Below are positions 7,791 through 15,909 of a stretch of 64,000 bases of DNA, in pieces. The stretch is from Rohdeia mirabilis (GTDB taxonomy: Bacteria > Planctomycetota > UBA1135 > GCA-002686595). The notes under the pieces were generated by a model that had not been told where the DNA came from, made no database searches, and saw only the letters and a program-made list of their open reading frames with translations. The DNA is taken from the NCBI GenBank assembly GCA_007750655.1, contig CP036290.1, positions 3,348,001 to 3,412,000 on the forward strand, given 5' to 3'. How positions within the stretch are numbered: position 1 is the first letter of the stretch; each line of letters starts with the position of its first letter. Position numbers and translations under genes: made by a program.

Positions 7791-8918
7791 TCAGCGCTCG
7801 GCGGGGACGCCGGCCGGGCGGGGCGCATCGAGGACCCGCCACCAGCGCGCGCCGTCCGCGCTGGCGACGACCAGGGCGCTGCGACCCGCGGGCCAGCCCG
7901 CCGCCGCCCAGGCCGCGACCGGTGCGCGATTCGCGGTCCACGGCGCCGCTGCGGTGCCCGAGTCCGACCCGCCGGCCGCCCACCAGCTCCCCCGCTCGTC
8001 GCGCCACCAGCGGCGGTCGGCGGTCGCGGGCGCGGCATCTGGGAGCACCGCTTCGAGCACGAGCAGAGCCGCGTCCGTCCGGTCGCTCGCGCGGGCCGGT
8101 GCGACGCGCAGCCCGGTCGCCGCGAGCCCCACGTCGAGTTCGAGTCCTGTCGGCGACGTCTCCAGCACCGGGATCGTCCCGGGCGCCGGCCACTCGCGGG
8201 CGCCCCGGGTCCAGGTGACCTCGAGGCCGACCGATCCGGGTGCGCTCGCCGAGTCCGAGCCTGCGGGGTGGACCGAGTCCGTGGTGACGATCCGTTCCGG
8301 GCCGGCGGGGACGAGCCCGGCCGCACCGACGCACGCGGCGGCGAAGAGGACGGACGCGCCCAGCGGCAGGACGCGCCCGCGAGTGGAACGCGCGAGCAGG
8401 ACGACGGTCGCACCGCCGCACAGAGCCAGCAGCAGCGCCGGCCACGGAACCGTGTGCCGGTCCGCCGCTCCGACGGGACGCGGCAACGCGAGCAGGACGC
8501 GCGGCACGCCGCCGAGGCGCGGCGCGGGGTCGTAGGCCACGAAGCGCACCGCCCCCCCACCGCGCACGTCGACGACCTGGGGCGGCGCGAAGGAGAGGTC
8601 GGCGGCCTCGCCGAGCGGCAGCGGCACGGCGAGTCGGCGCGCGGTGGGTTCCGCAGCTTCGAGTTCCATCGAACCCGACCCGCGACCGAGCAGCTGCTCG
8701 ACGTCGATCACGACCGCCCGACCACCGCGCGGCGGAACGAGCGCGAAACTCTCCACCCGACCGGTGATCTCGACGGTCGCGCCGAACAGCCGTGCGCGCT
8801 GGGCCCGGGCGTCGGGAACGAAGACGTGCAGGACGCACAGCAACGCGAACGCGACGTGCACGCACGAACGACTCGGACCACTCGCGCGGCGCGGGAACCC
8901 GTGGAAGCGACGACTCAC
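7791..8918 (-). CDS. Membrane protein of unknown function
   Basis: Predicted 375-aa protein beginning at the GTG 8918, which overlaps the stop of the upstream gene (GTGA). An N-terminal hydrophobic signal or anchor (about residues 20-43) leads into a beta-rich region with TVEITGRVESF and AVVIDVEQLLG, then two hydrophobic segments near the middle (PWPALLLALCGGATVVLLA and VLFAAACVGAAGLV). The C-terminal third is extracytoplasmic in character and Trp/Ala-rich. I do not recognise a family. It is the third gene of an operon with the polytopic protein and the FtsQ-like protein, so an envelope role is possible. Confidence 0.65.
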   Translation of the reverse strand: MSRRFHGFPRRASGPSRSCVHVAFALLCVLHVFVPDARAQRARLFGATVEITGRVESFALVPPRGGRAVVIDVEQLLGRGSGSMELEAAEPTARRLAVPLPLGEAADLSFAPPQVVDVRGGGAVRFVAYDPAPRLGGVPRVLLALPRPVGAADRHTVPWPALLLALCGGATVVLLARSTRGRVLPLGASVLFAAACVGAAGLVPAGPERIVTTDSVHPAGSDSASAPGSVGLEVTWTRGAREWPAPGTIPVLETSPTGLELDVGLAATGLRVAPARASDRTDAALLVLEAVLPDAAPATADRRWWRDERGSWWAAGGSDSGTAAAPWTANRAPVAAWAAAGWPAGRSALVVASADGARWWRVLDAPRPAGVPAER

Positions 8919-9610
8919 GACGCGGCCTCCGCTCGCGCCGCCGTCGAGTCGTCCGAACGGGCGGGCGCGAGCACCGGAGCCACGAGCGCCGCCACCAGTC
9001 CCGCGCCCGCGCCGATCCACGCGTCGCCGACCGCGAGAGCGAGCGGCGACAGCGCGCTGACCGGCGCGTCCTGTCCCTGGGCCCATCCGAACGCGAGACC
9101 GACGCAGAGCGGCGCGGCGAACAGCGCCCACCAGACCGGGGTCCAGACGTTGGAACGCGTGGTCGCGGCCGCGCGCTCGCAGGCGGCGGCCAGCACGACG
9201 GCCGCGAGCGGGCGCGCGAGGTCGCTCCATTCGCCCGCGAGCCCCGCACCGAACGCACCGCGCAGCGTCAGCGCGAGCGGCACGAACAGCGCGAGCGTGA
9301 CGACCGGCACGAAGCGCGGAGACCGGTGCGCGGCGGACGGGTCGCTGTCGAACCGATCGACCGTGCTCCGACGCGGCGCGCTGGCGAGCACCAGCAGCAC
9401 GAAGAGCACCCAGTCCGTGTGCGGCAGCTGGGCGAGCGGCGCGAGACTCCCGTCATGGGGCGCGAGTTCGGTCGCGAGTGCGAGCGGTGCGAGCGCGAGG
9501 ACGAGAGCGACGGCGGCGCGCAGGGCACCCGGCCGGACCGTCGGACGAACGGTGGCCCGATCAGTGGCCCGAACGGTGGAGGGACGTGTCTCGTTCGGCG
9601 CCGCGCTCAT
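8915..9610 (-). CDS. Polytopic membrane protein of unknown function
   Basis: 231 aa from the ATG at 9610, which overlaps the stop of the FtsQ-like gene by 4 bp. After a Thr/Arg/Pro-rich N-terminus there are about five to six hydrophobic segments, including LRAAVALVLALAPLALA, DWVLFVLLVLASA, RFVPVVTLALFVPLAL, VWWALFAAPLCVGLAF and IGAGAGLVAALVAPVL. No family motif recognised. The gene is sandwiched with 4-bp overlaps on both sides, indicating coupled translation and probably a shared complex. Confidence 0.7.
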   Translation of the reverse strand: MSAAPNETRPSTVRATDRATVRPTVRPGALRAAVALVLALAPLALATELAPHDGSLAPLAQLPHTDWVLFVLLVLASAPRRSTVDRFDSDPSAAHRSPRFVPVVTLALFVPLALTLRGAFGAGLAGEWSDLARPLAAVVLAAACERAAATTRSNVWTPVWWALFAAPLCVGLAFGWAQGQDAPVSALSPLALAVGDAWIGAGAGLVAALVAPVLAPARSDDSTAARAEAAS

Positions 9611-10722
9611 CGCACGCGCCCGAGCGTCGGACGCGCGCCGCGGTTCACGTCGCCGGGAGGATCCCACGACGACGGGGGCGGTTCCCAGTTGCCGCCGGGG
9701 GCCGTGCGGTCACCGCCGCGAACGGCACCACCAACAGTTCCACCGCCCGATGCAGACCCGTCGGCGCGTCGCCGGGCCTCCTCGTCCTTCGCGCGTTCGG
9801 TCGCGTCGCGCCAGACCTCGGGTTCGGGGACGGGTTCGTCGTGGCGCAGGGCCACCGCGTACTCGTCCCAACGCACGTCGACCGCGCGCCACAACAGCTT
9901 CTGCGCGTTGGAGAGCTCGACCGCTTCGACCACGTGCCGCCACTTCAGTTCGGTCGGCAACGCGCCGGGTGCGTCCACGTCCGGCGTCCGCCCCCACAGG
10001 ACGACCCGTCGACCCTCGAGGTGCAGCACGGCGCCCGGGTCCTCGACCTGTCCGAGGGCGCCGTTCTCCGCGTCGATCGTGAGCGTCCCGAGTGCCAGGC
10101 GTTCGTCGCGGTCGAGGTGCTCCTCGAGCGAGAGGACCAGGCTCAGTCCGTGCCACAGACCGGCGCGCGACAGCGGCTGACCGGGAACCGCGTCGGACTC
10201 GTCCTGGCCGAGTCGACCGAGCACCGGCAGGGTCAGGCCGTCGAGGGTCGGCGGCGCCGCCCAGCCGCCCGGCAGCACGCGGCCCTGGGCGGAGACGCAC
10301 AGGAACGTCGCCCCGCGTCGCAGGCAGGCGACCGGGCGTTCGAAGCGCACGTCGACGACGGCGCCATCGGGCCAGACCAGGCGCGGCGGACCGACCTCGG
10401 CCACGAACGGGAGTTCGAACAAGGCCTGCGAGACCTCGGCCAGGCCGTCGACGTCGTCCGCGCGGAACGGCCGACAGCGTTCGAGGCACTCGGAGAGCGC
10501 GCGCTCCCAACGCGGATCGACGAAGCGCGCGTCGGTCTCGATCGCGAGGCGCCGCGGATCGACCCAGTCGAAGCGCGTGGCCTCGACCTCGCCCGCCACC
10601 GCTCCGACGCCGGCCACGACGCCCCACATGAGCAGTCCGATCGGGATCCAACCCGGAATCGGCCGCCGGCGGCGGGTGCGGGGCGCGTCGGTGGCGCGCG
10701 GTCGAGTGCGTGAAGAAGGCAT
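9607..10722 (-). CDS. FtsQ/POTRA-like single-pass membrane protein
   Basis: 371 aa from the ATG at 10722. A basic N-terminus (RTRRRRP) precedes one transmembrane helix at about 22-44, then an extracytoplasmic region. The segment LPFVAEVGPPRLVWPDGAVV followed by DVRFERPVACLRRG and a LCVSAQGRVLPG strand resembles the POTRA-to-beta transition of FtsQ/DivIB, in which a 'WP..l.v.v.ERxPvA' line is followed by a short strand ending in a Gly turn. The last 50 residues are Gly/Pro/Asp-rich and probably disordered. It heads a three-gene membrane operon and is divergent from the helicase. The FtsQ link is motif-level inference; no division genes are adjacent. Confidence 0.55.
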   Translation of the reverse strand: MPSSRTRPRATDAPRTRRRRPIPGWIPIGLLMWGVVAGVGAVAGEVEATRFDWVDPRRLAIETDARFVDPRWERALSECLERCRPFRADDVDGLAEVSQALFELPFVAEVGPPRLVWPDGAVVDVRFERPVACLRRGATFLCVSAQGRVLPGGWAAPPTLDGLTLPVLGRLGQDESDAVPGQPLSRAGLWHGLSLVLSLEEHLDRDERLALGTLTIDAENGALGQVEDPGAVLHLEGRRVVLWGRTPDVDAPGALPTELKWRHVVEAVELSNAQKLLWRAVDVRWDEYAVALRHDEPVPEPEVWRDATERAKDEEARRRADGSASGGGTVGGAVRGGDRTAPGGNWEPPPSSWDPPGDVNRGARPTLGRVR

Positions 10723-10922
10723 GAGGGTTCGATCGGAGGCAGCAGAGATACCCCACCGCGAAGGTCGCCCCCAAGCCGCGCCGCCCACGTGGGAGCCGAG
10801 GTGGGACAGGCACCGTCGCTCCCTCGATCGCGCGTCGCCGTCGCGTTCCGGCGCCGCCGCGCTCGATTCACCCACTCCCCTGGCCTGTCGGGAGCACCGC
10901 AGACCCTAGGCTCGTTCTCTAC

Positions 10923-13205
10923 ATGTCGAACAGCAAGGACGAACGCGATGGCCTCGGACCCAAGGACAAAGACTCCGGTCGCTCGCGCTCGCGGCGCGGC
11001 TCACGGGGTCGCGGACCGCGCGGGGACGAGTCGAGAAAGGGCGCGAGCGCGAGCGGCCCGGCGAGCGTGGACGAGGCTCCGGCGCCGCGCGAGCCCGTCC
11101 GGGAGCGCGAGCGCGCGCCGCGCGACGGGGCGGACGAGCGGCCCCGCCGCGCCGCGGACCGCACGGGCGCCCCCACCACGTTCAAGGGCTTCACGCTGAG
11201 TGCGTTCCAGCTCCAGGCCGTGCGCGCGATCGAGGAGGGGCACGACGTGCTGCTCTCGGCGCCGACGGGGTCGGGCAAGACGCTGGTGGCCGAGTACGCG
11301 ATCCACAAGTCGGTCGAACGCGGCAAGCGCTGCATCTACACGGCGCCGATCAAGGCCCTGTCGAACCAGAAGTACCGGGACTTCCGCGACGACCCGGACA
11401 TCGACGTGGGCCTGATGACGGGCGACGTCACGATCCACCCGGGCGCGCAGGTCCTCATCATGACGACCGAGATCCTGCGCAACTCGATGCTCGAGAATCC
11501 GGACTCGGTGAAGGACGTGGAGTACGTCATCTTCGACGAGGTCCACTACATGGACGATCCGGAGCGCGGCACGGTCTGGGAGGAGAGCCTGATCTTCGCG
11601 CCGCCGTCGATCCGCTTCATCTGCCTGTCGGCGACGATCGACAACCTCGGGCAGCTGGGCGCGTGGATCGAGGAGATCCGCACGCACGAACTGACGATCA
11701 TCAGTTCCACGAAGCGCCCGGTGCCGCTCAAGCACCGCTTCTACCTGCCCGACGTCGGCATCTTCGACGAGCACAAACTGCCGCGCGTGCGCAAGCAGGT
11801 GAAGGACGCGGCCGGACGCTCCGAGCGCGGCGGTTCGCGTCGCCGCGCCACGTTCGCCGAGCGCATGAAGCGCCGCGACGACGCGCGCCGCAACGAGACG
11901 CGCGGCTTTGCGGTGCTGCTGGACGAGCTGATCGCCGACAAGAACACGCCGATCCTCGTCTTCAGCTTCAGCCGCAAGGACTGCGAGCGCCTGGCCCTGG
12001 TGAACAAGCACCGGCGCCTCCTGGACCGCGAGGAGTCGGAGCGCATGGAGCAACTCCTGCGCGCGACGATGGCAGGCTTCGAGCTCGACGAGAAGCAGAT
12101 GATCGGCGAGCTCTTCCAGCTCTGCCTGCGCGGCATCGCCTACCACCACGCCGGCATGCTGCCCGTGTACAAGGAAGTGGTCGAGCGCCTGTTCACGTCG
12201 GGCCTCCTGAAGCTGCTGTTCACGACGGAGACCTTCGCGGTCGGCATCAACATGCCCGCGCGCACGGTGGCCTTCTACGGCCTGCGCAAGTTCGACGGCG
12301 AGACCTTCGACTACCTGCGCACGCGCGACTACCTGCAGATGGCCGGTCGCGCCGGACGTCAGGGCATCGACTCCGAAGGACTGGTCGTGTCGCGCCTGGA
12401 CGAGAAGGATCTGGTCGAAGCGCCGCTCGAACGATTGGTGCGCGGCAAGCCCGAGCCGGTCGAGAGCCGGTTCCGCCTGTCGTACTCGGCGATCCTGCAC
12501 CTGATCGAAGGACTGGGACGTGAGCGCCTGTTCGAGGCCTGGCAGAAGAGCTTCAACCAGTTCCAGCACCGCGAGGGCGGACGCAAGGCGCGCGAACGCA
12601 ACGCCCACATCCAGAAGCGCTTCCTCGAAGGTCTGCTCGGCTTCCTGCACGAAGCGGGTTTCCTCGAGGAGGACGACGAGGGCCGCGAGGTCCTGGCGCC
12701 GAAGGCCCGCGTCGCGCGCCAGGTCTACGGCTTCGAGCTGCAGACCGCGGAGTGGCTGTGGCGCGGCGTGCTGGAGGAGGTCGACGCGGCCGGTCTGGCG
12801 GTCCTGTTCGTCGGACTGGTGTTCGAGGACCGGCGGCGCTTCAACGAGGAGCGCATCCCCCAGCGCATGTACGGCGGCGTGCGGCGCCACGCGGAACAGA
12901 TCATCGGCAAGCTCGCCAAGCGCGAGTCGCAGTTCTCGGTGCCCGTGGCGCTCAAGCAACCCGACTGGGGCCTGACGCCCGCGGTCGTGGCCTGGATGCG
13001 CGGCGCGCCGTTCGACGAACTACAGGACGAGGTCGACATCCCGGCCGGCGACATGTGCCGCTGCTTCCGGATGGCGCTGCAGGTGATGCGCCAGCTGCGC
13101 AGCGCCCTCGACTCGAGCTACGACCTGCCCGACCGACTCAGCGAGGCGATCGAGGCCCTGGGTCGCGACGAGGTGGACGCGCGCCGGCAGCTCGAGTTGG
13201 GTTGA
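10923..13205 (+). CDS. Ski2-like DEAD/DEAH-box RNA helicase
   Basis: Superfamily 2 helicase of the Ski2/Mtr4/Dob1 type, 760 aa. A long charged, Arg/Ser-rich N-terminus (about 75 residues) precedes the Q-motif region FTLSAFQLQAVRAIEEG. Motif I is SAPTGSGKT, Ia is YTAPIKALSNQKYRDF, motif II is DEVHYMDDPERG, motif III is CLSATIDN, and motif VI is QMAGRAGRQGID. The C-terminal 250 residues fit a DSHCT-like helical domain. Such proteins unwind RNA and are tied to RNA decay in eukaryotes; bacterial members are less well understood. It is divergent from the FtsQ-like operon, and its stop codon lies one base before the left repeat of the transposase element. Confidence 0.9.
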   Translation: MSNSKDERDGLGPKDKDSGRSRSRRGSRGRGPRGDESRKGASASGPASVDEAPAPREPVRERERAPRDGADERPRRAADRTGAPTTFKGFTLSAFQLQAVRAIEEGHDVLLSAPTGSGKTLVAEYAIHKSVERGKRCIYTAPIKALSNQKYRDFRDDPDIDVGLMTGDVTIHPGAQVLIMTTEILRNSMLENPDSVKDVEYVIFDEVHYMDDPERGTVWEESLIFAPPSIRFICLSATIDNLGQLGAWIEEIRTHELTIISSTKRPVPLKHRFYLPDVGIFDEHKLPRVRKQVKDAAGRSERGGSRRRATFAERMKRRDDARRNETRGFAVLLDELIADKNTPILVFSFSRKDCERLALVNKHRRLLDREESERMEQLLRATMAGFELDEKQMIGELFQLCLRGIAYHHAGMLPVYKEVVERLFTSGLLKLLFTTETFAVGINMPARTVAFYGLRKFDGETFDYLRTRDYLQMAGRAGRQGIDSEGLVVSRLDEKDLVEAPLERLVRGKPEPVESRFRLSYSAILHLIEGLGRERLFEAWQKSFNQFQHREGGRKARERNAHIQKRFLEGLLGFLHEAGFLEEDDEGREVLAPKARVARQVYGFELQTAEWLWRGVLEEVDAAGLAVLFVGLVFEDRRRFNEERIPQRMYGGVRRHAEQIIGKLAKRESQFSVPVALKQPDWGLTPAVVAWMRGAPFDELQDEVDIPAGDMCRCFRMALQVMRQLRSALDSSYDLPDRLSEAIEALGRDEVDARRQLELG

Positions 13206-13206
13206 C

Positions 13207-13261
13207 CCCCGTACGGTGTCGCACACCACTGCGGTGGTCCACCCGAAAGAAGTACCGCAGC
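13207..13261 (+). repeat. Left inverted repeat (REP-like) of the transposase element
   Basis: Begins CCCCGTACGGTGTCGCACAC and contains a hairpin with stem ACCAC/GTGGT and loop TGCG (13225-13238), then AGTACCG near the inner end. The matching right copy has the same stem but loop TGGG, so stem bases are conserved while the loop differs. Confidence 0.8.
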
Positions 13262-13300
13262 AACCGCAACCCGGGACCGCGCCGTCCGTCTTCTGCATCG

Positions 13301-14305
13301 ATGGCACGACGACCTAGACAGGACGCGCCCGGCAGCTGGCACCACGTGGTGAACCGAGCGATCGCGAAGCGCCCGTACTTCGAGACCCGTTCCGATCAGC
13401 GCTACTTCCTGGCACGTCTTGCCGCCGAGGTGCGGAAGGGTCGGCTCGAGGTGCACGCGTACTGCCTCATGACGACGCACTTCCACCTGCTCGTGCGTAG
13501 TCGCGTCGGCGAGATGTCAGAAGCGATGCGACTGGTGCAGAACGCGTACTCTCGTCACTTCAATCGCCGGCGCCGACGCGATGGGCCACTGATCCGTGGC
13601 CGGTACTACTCGAAGCGCGTCGATACGGATCGCTATCGACGCGCGGTCGTGCGGTACATCGACGTGAACGCCGTCCTCGCACGTTTGGTCAAGACCCCCG
13701 CCGACCACGAGTTCGGAAGCGCGCGAGCGTTCATCTCGGGCTCGACGCCGCCGTGGCTCAGCCGCGACTGGATCGTGCCCCGCGCCCTCGAACTCACCGA
13801 ATCGTCGCGATTCGACGGTGCCGCCTACCTCCACGCGTTCCATCCGAGCGCACACGAGAACGTCGAAGCACTCGTCGAACTCGTCGAGGCGCGCTTGCAG
13901 TGCGCCTGCGAGGCCGATCCGATCGACGACCTCATCGGCCGGACGCCGGTGCAGGTTCGCGAGTGGATGATCCGCAAGGCGGAGCTTGCCGACGGGCACC
14001 CGCTCGGGCTTCCCGTGTGTGGTCCGACCATCGTGTCGCGCTCTCTCGAACGCCATCTGGCAGCCGAGGGGTCGTGGGTCGTCGTGCGGAACGGGCGTGC
14101 GTGGGACGGTTCGGAGATCGCGCGGGTCGGACTCCTGCGCAACCTCGTCTCGATGACCCATCTGCGGATCGGACAGCTGCTGGGGCTCGGTCACTGGGCG
14201 ACGGCCCATCGGGCGGAACTCCATCAGGTGCTCGTCCGGTCGGACGACGAGTACGGTCGCAGGGTCGCGAGCGTCGCCCGGTTCGCGATCGACCAGTCGG
14301 CGTGA
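13301..14305 (+). CDS. REP-associated tyrosine transposase (Y1/HUH, TnpA-REP family)
   Basis: Y1 transposase-domain protein of 334 aa starting at ATG 13301 (MARRPRQDAPGSWHHVVNRA). The HUH metal-binding motif is THFHLLV near residue 55, and the catalytic tyrosine is expected in RLVQNAYSRHFNRR near residue 75. The line GPLIRGRYYSKRVD and a VVRYIDVNAVLARLV helix are typical of the family. The C-terminal 150 residues are longer than in minimal RAYTs and carry a probable helix-turn-helix (LVSMTHLRIGQLLGLGHWAT) resembling the DnaA-like DNA-binding domain found in many relatives. These domesticated enzymes are thought to mobilise or maintain REP palindromes. It appears intact. Confidence 0.9.
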   Translation: MARRPRQDAPGSWHHVVNRAIAKRPYFETRSDQRYFLARLAAEVRKGRLEVHAYCLMTTHFHLLVRSRVGEMSEAMRLVQNAYSRHFNRRRRRDGPLIRGRYYSKRVDTDRYRRAVVRYIDVNAVLARLVKTPADHEFGSARAFISGSTPPWLSRDWIVPRALELTESSRFDGAAYLHAFHPSAHENVEALVELVEARLQCACEADPIDDLIGRTPVQVREWMIRKAELADGHPLGLPVCGPTIVSRSLERHLAAEGSWVVVRNGRAWDGSEIARVGLLRNLVSMTHLRIGQLLGLGHWATAHRAELHQVLVRSDDEYGRRVASVARFAIDQSA

Positions 14306-14330
14306 GCGGGCGTGCCGTCGACGGGGAACT

Positions 14331-14385
14331 GCTCCGGTACTTCTTCGTGGTCAACCACCCCAGTGGTGTGCGACTCCGTACGGGG
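14331..14385 (-). repeat. Right inverted repeat (REP-like) of the transposase element
   Basis: Inverted copy of 13207-13261. On the minus strand it reads CCCCGTACGGAGTCGCACAC, the ACCAC/GTGGT hairpin with loop TGGG, and AGTACCGGAGC. Its outer end is 19 bp from the patatin start codon, so it occupies the likely promoter or leader of that gene. Confidence 0.8.
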
Positions 14386-14404
14386 AGTCCGTACCCTCGC
14401 CCCC

Positions 14405-15301
14405 ATGACCCAACCCACGACGATCGCGCTCGGACTCGGGAGCGGCGGCGCACGCGGCTACGCACACGTCGGCGTCCTGCGCTGGATCGAGGAGAACGGG
14501 CACCGCGTCGGAGCGATCGCGGGGTCGTCGATGGGCGCGCTGGTGGGCGGTGCCTACGCGGCCGGACGGCTCGACGACTTCGAAGAGTGGGCGCGCGCCA
14601 TCCGCAAGAGCGACATCCTCGGCTTGCTCGACGTGGTCCTGGGCCGGCCGGGACTCGTTCGCGGCGAACGCTTGATGGGAGCGCTGCACGCGTTCGTGGA
14701 CGACACCCGCATCGAGGACCTCCCCATCCCGTTCACGGCCGTCGCCTCGGACATCGAGCGCGAGACGGAGGTCTGGCTGTCGTCCGGCTCGCTCTACGAC
14801 GCCGTGCGCGCCTCGATCTCGATCCCTCTGCTCTTCGTGCCGCACCGCATCGAAGGTCGAGAACTGCTCGACGGCGGCATCCTCGCTCCGGTGCCGATCG
14901 CGCCGACGCTCCACCGCGGCACGGACGTCGCGGTCGCCGTCAACCTCACGGGTCCGGTCGACGAGGAGTGGGTCGCCGCCCACGTGGTCGCCGAGCGCCA
15001 GGAGGACGACCGCGGCGCGATGCGGCGCGTCATCGACCGCTTCCTCGACGCGGTGCAGGAGCGCGCGAACAATGGTGACGGTTCGGATCCGTCGCTGCTC
15101 CACGTGGCCGCCGACGTCGTCGACGCGATGCAAGGTGCGATCGCGCGGATGAAGCTCGCGGCGCACCCGCCGGACCTCGAGATCACGATCCCGCGCAATG
15201 CGGCGCGCGTGCTCGAGTTCGACCGCGCGCACGAGTTGATCCACTTGGGCCATCGAGCTGCGGCCGAGCAGCTCGGGCCGTTCCTCGAGCGGCGCGTGTG
15301 A
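14405..15301 (+). CDS. Patatin-like phospholipase (RssA/NTE family)
   Basis: 298-aa serine lipid acyl hydrolase of the bacterial patatin family. The oxyanion loop GLGSGGARGYAHVGV is at the N-terminus, the nucleophile elbow is GSSMG near residue 42, and the dyad aspartate is in LLDGGI near residue 158. SISIPLLFVPHRI precedes the DGG motif as usual. No signal peptide is seen, so a cytoplasmic or membrane-peripheral enzyme is likely. The start was set at ATG 14405 because the family begins a few residues before the glycine-rich loop. The right repeat of the transposase element lies just upstream. Confidence 0.92.
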   Translation: MTQPTTIALGLGSGGARGYAHVGVLRWIEENGHRVGAIAGSSMGALVGGAYAAGRLDDFEEWARAIRKSDILGLLDVVLGRPGLVRGERLMGALHAFVDDTRIEDLPIPFTAVASDIERETEVWLSSGSLYDAVRASISIPLLFVPHRIEGRELLDGGILAPVPIAPTLHRGTDVAVAVNLTGPVDEEWVAAHVVAERQEDDRGAMRRVIDRFLDAVQERANNGDGSDPSLLHVAADVVDAMQGAIARMKLAAHPPDLEITIPRNAARVLEFDRAHELIHLGHRAAAEQLGPFLERRV

Positions 15302-15909
15302 GGGACGACGAGCGAGATCGGCGCACGGCGGGCGGCGCGCTCCACGTGGCTCCGAACGTCCCACGCTGTCGCCTCGAGCGTCCGGCCCCGGCCCGCACCG
15401 GCGGCGCCCGACTCGTCCCCGGGGCCGCGTGGCTCGCGACGCGCCCGTGCCAGCCCGTGCCAGCCATGCCGAGAGGCACCTGGGCCCGGGCCGTTCCCAT
15501 CGAAGGCACGAGCGCGACCAACGGGGCCAGGACGGGCCGCCGCCCAGATCCGGGCGAAAGTCCTCGGAGAAGCCCGGCCGCCGCCCAGGGCGCGGGGCCG
15601 CCACCCGACGGGCGCGGTCGTTCACGGGGCCAGCGGGTCCCCGGCCGGCTGGCCCCGAGCGCGCAGGTCCGCCCATGAACGAGGGGTCATCCCTCCATTT
15701 CGTGAAGGAGGCGCGAAATCGACCGTCCCCTCACCGACCCAGGGGCACTATCGTGTTTCGCAGGTCGATCGAGCGCTCCCCACCCCGCCCGTCGACCGCG
15801 ACTCCCTCGAGCGACTCCGTTCCCCCGCGATGCTCCTGACGGGCGACCACTGTGGTCGATTCCCATCCCCTCAGGCTGCCTTCGTGTTCCCCCCGGATCC
15901 CGCCAGCCC
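15302..15909. other. Intergenic region between patatin and hydrolase-like gene
   Basis: 608 bp without a convincing gene. Open frames exist but are Arg/Pro/Gly-rich artefacts of high GC. A hairpin at 15626-15656 is listed separately. The right-hand end must contain the promoter of the hydrolase-like gene. Confidence 0.5.
15626..15656 (+). terminator. Possible terminator hairpin
   Basis: Perfect 9-bp stem GGGGCCAGC / GCTGGCCCC with a 13-nt loop. No T-tract follows, and it is 325 bp after the patatin stop, so termination is only a possibility. Confidence 0.3.

Larger units (their letters stand above)
13207..14385 (+). mobile_element. REP-associated tyrosine transposase element with 55-bp inverted ends
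   Basis: A 1,179-bp unit made of a Y1-type transposase gene bracketed by two 55-bp inverted repeats (13207-13261 and 14331-14385, 47 of 55 positions identical). It is fitted between the stop of the helicase and 19 bp before the patatin start. No target-site duplication is visible, as expected for HUH/Y1 enzymes, which do not generate one. Confidence 0.75.

Noticed and set aside
15298-15678. 126-codon plus-strand frame after patatin
   Set aside because: Pro/Arg/Gly-rich, without conserved features or a ribosome-binding site; probably noncoding GC-rich sequence.
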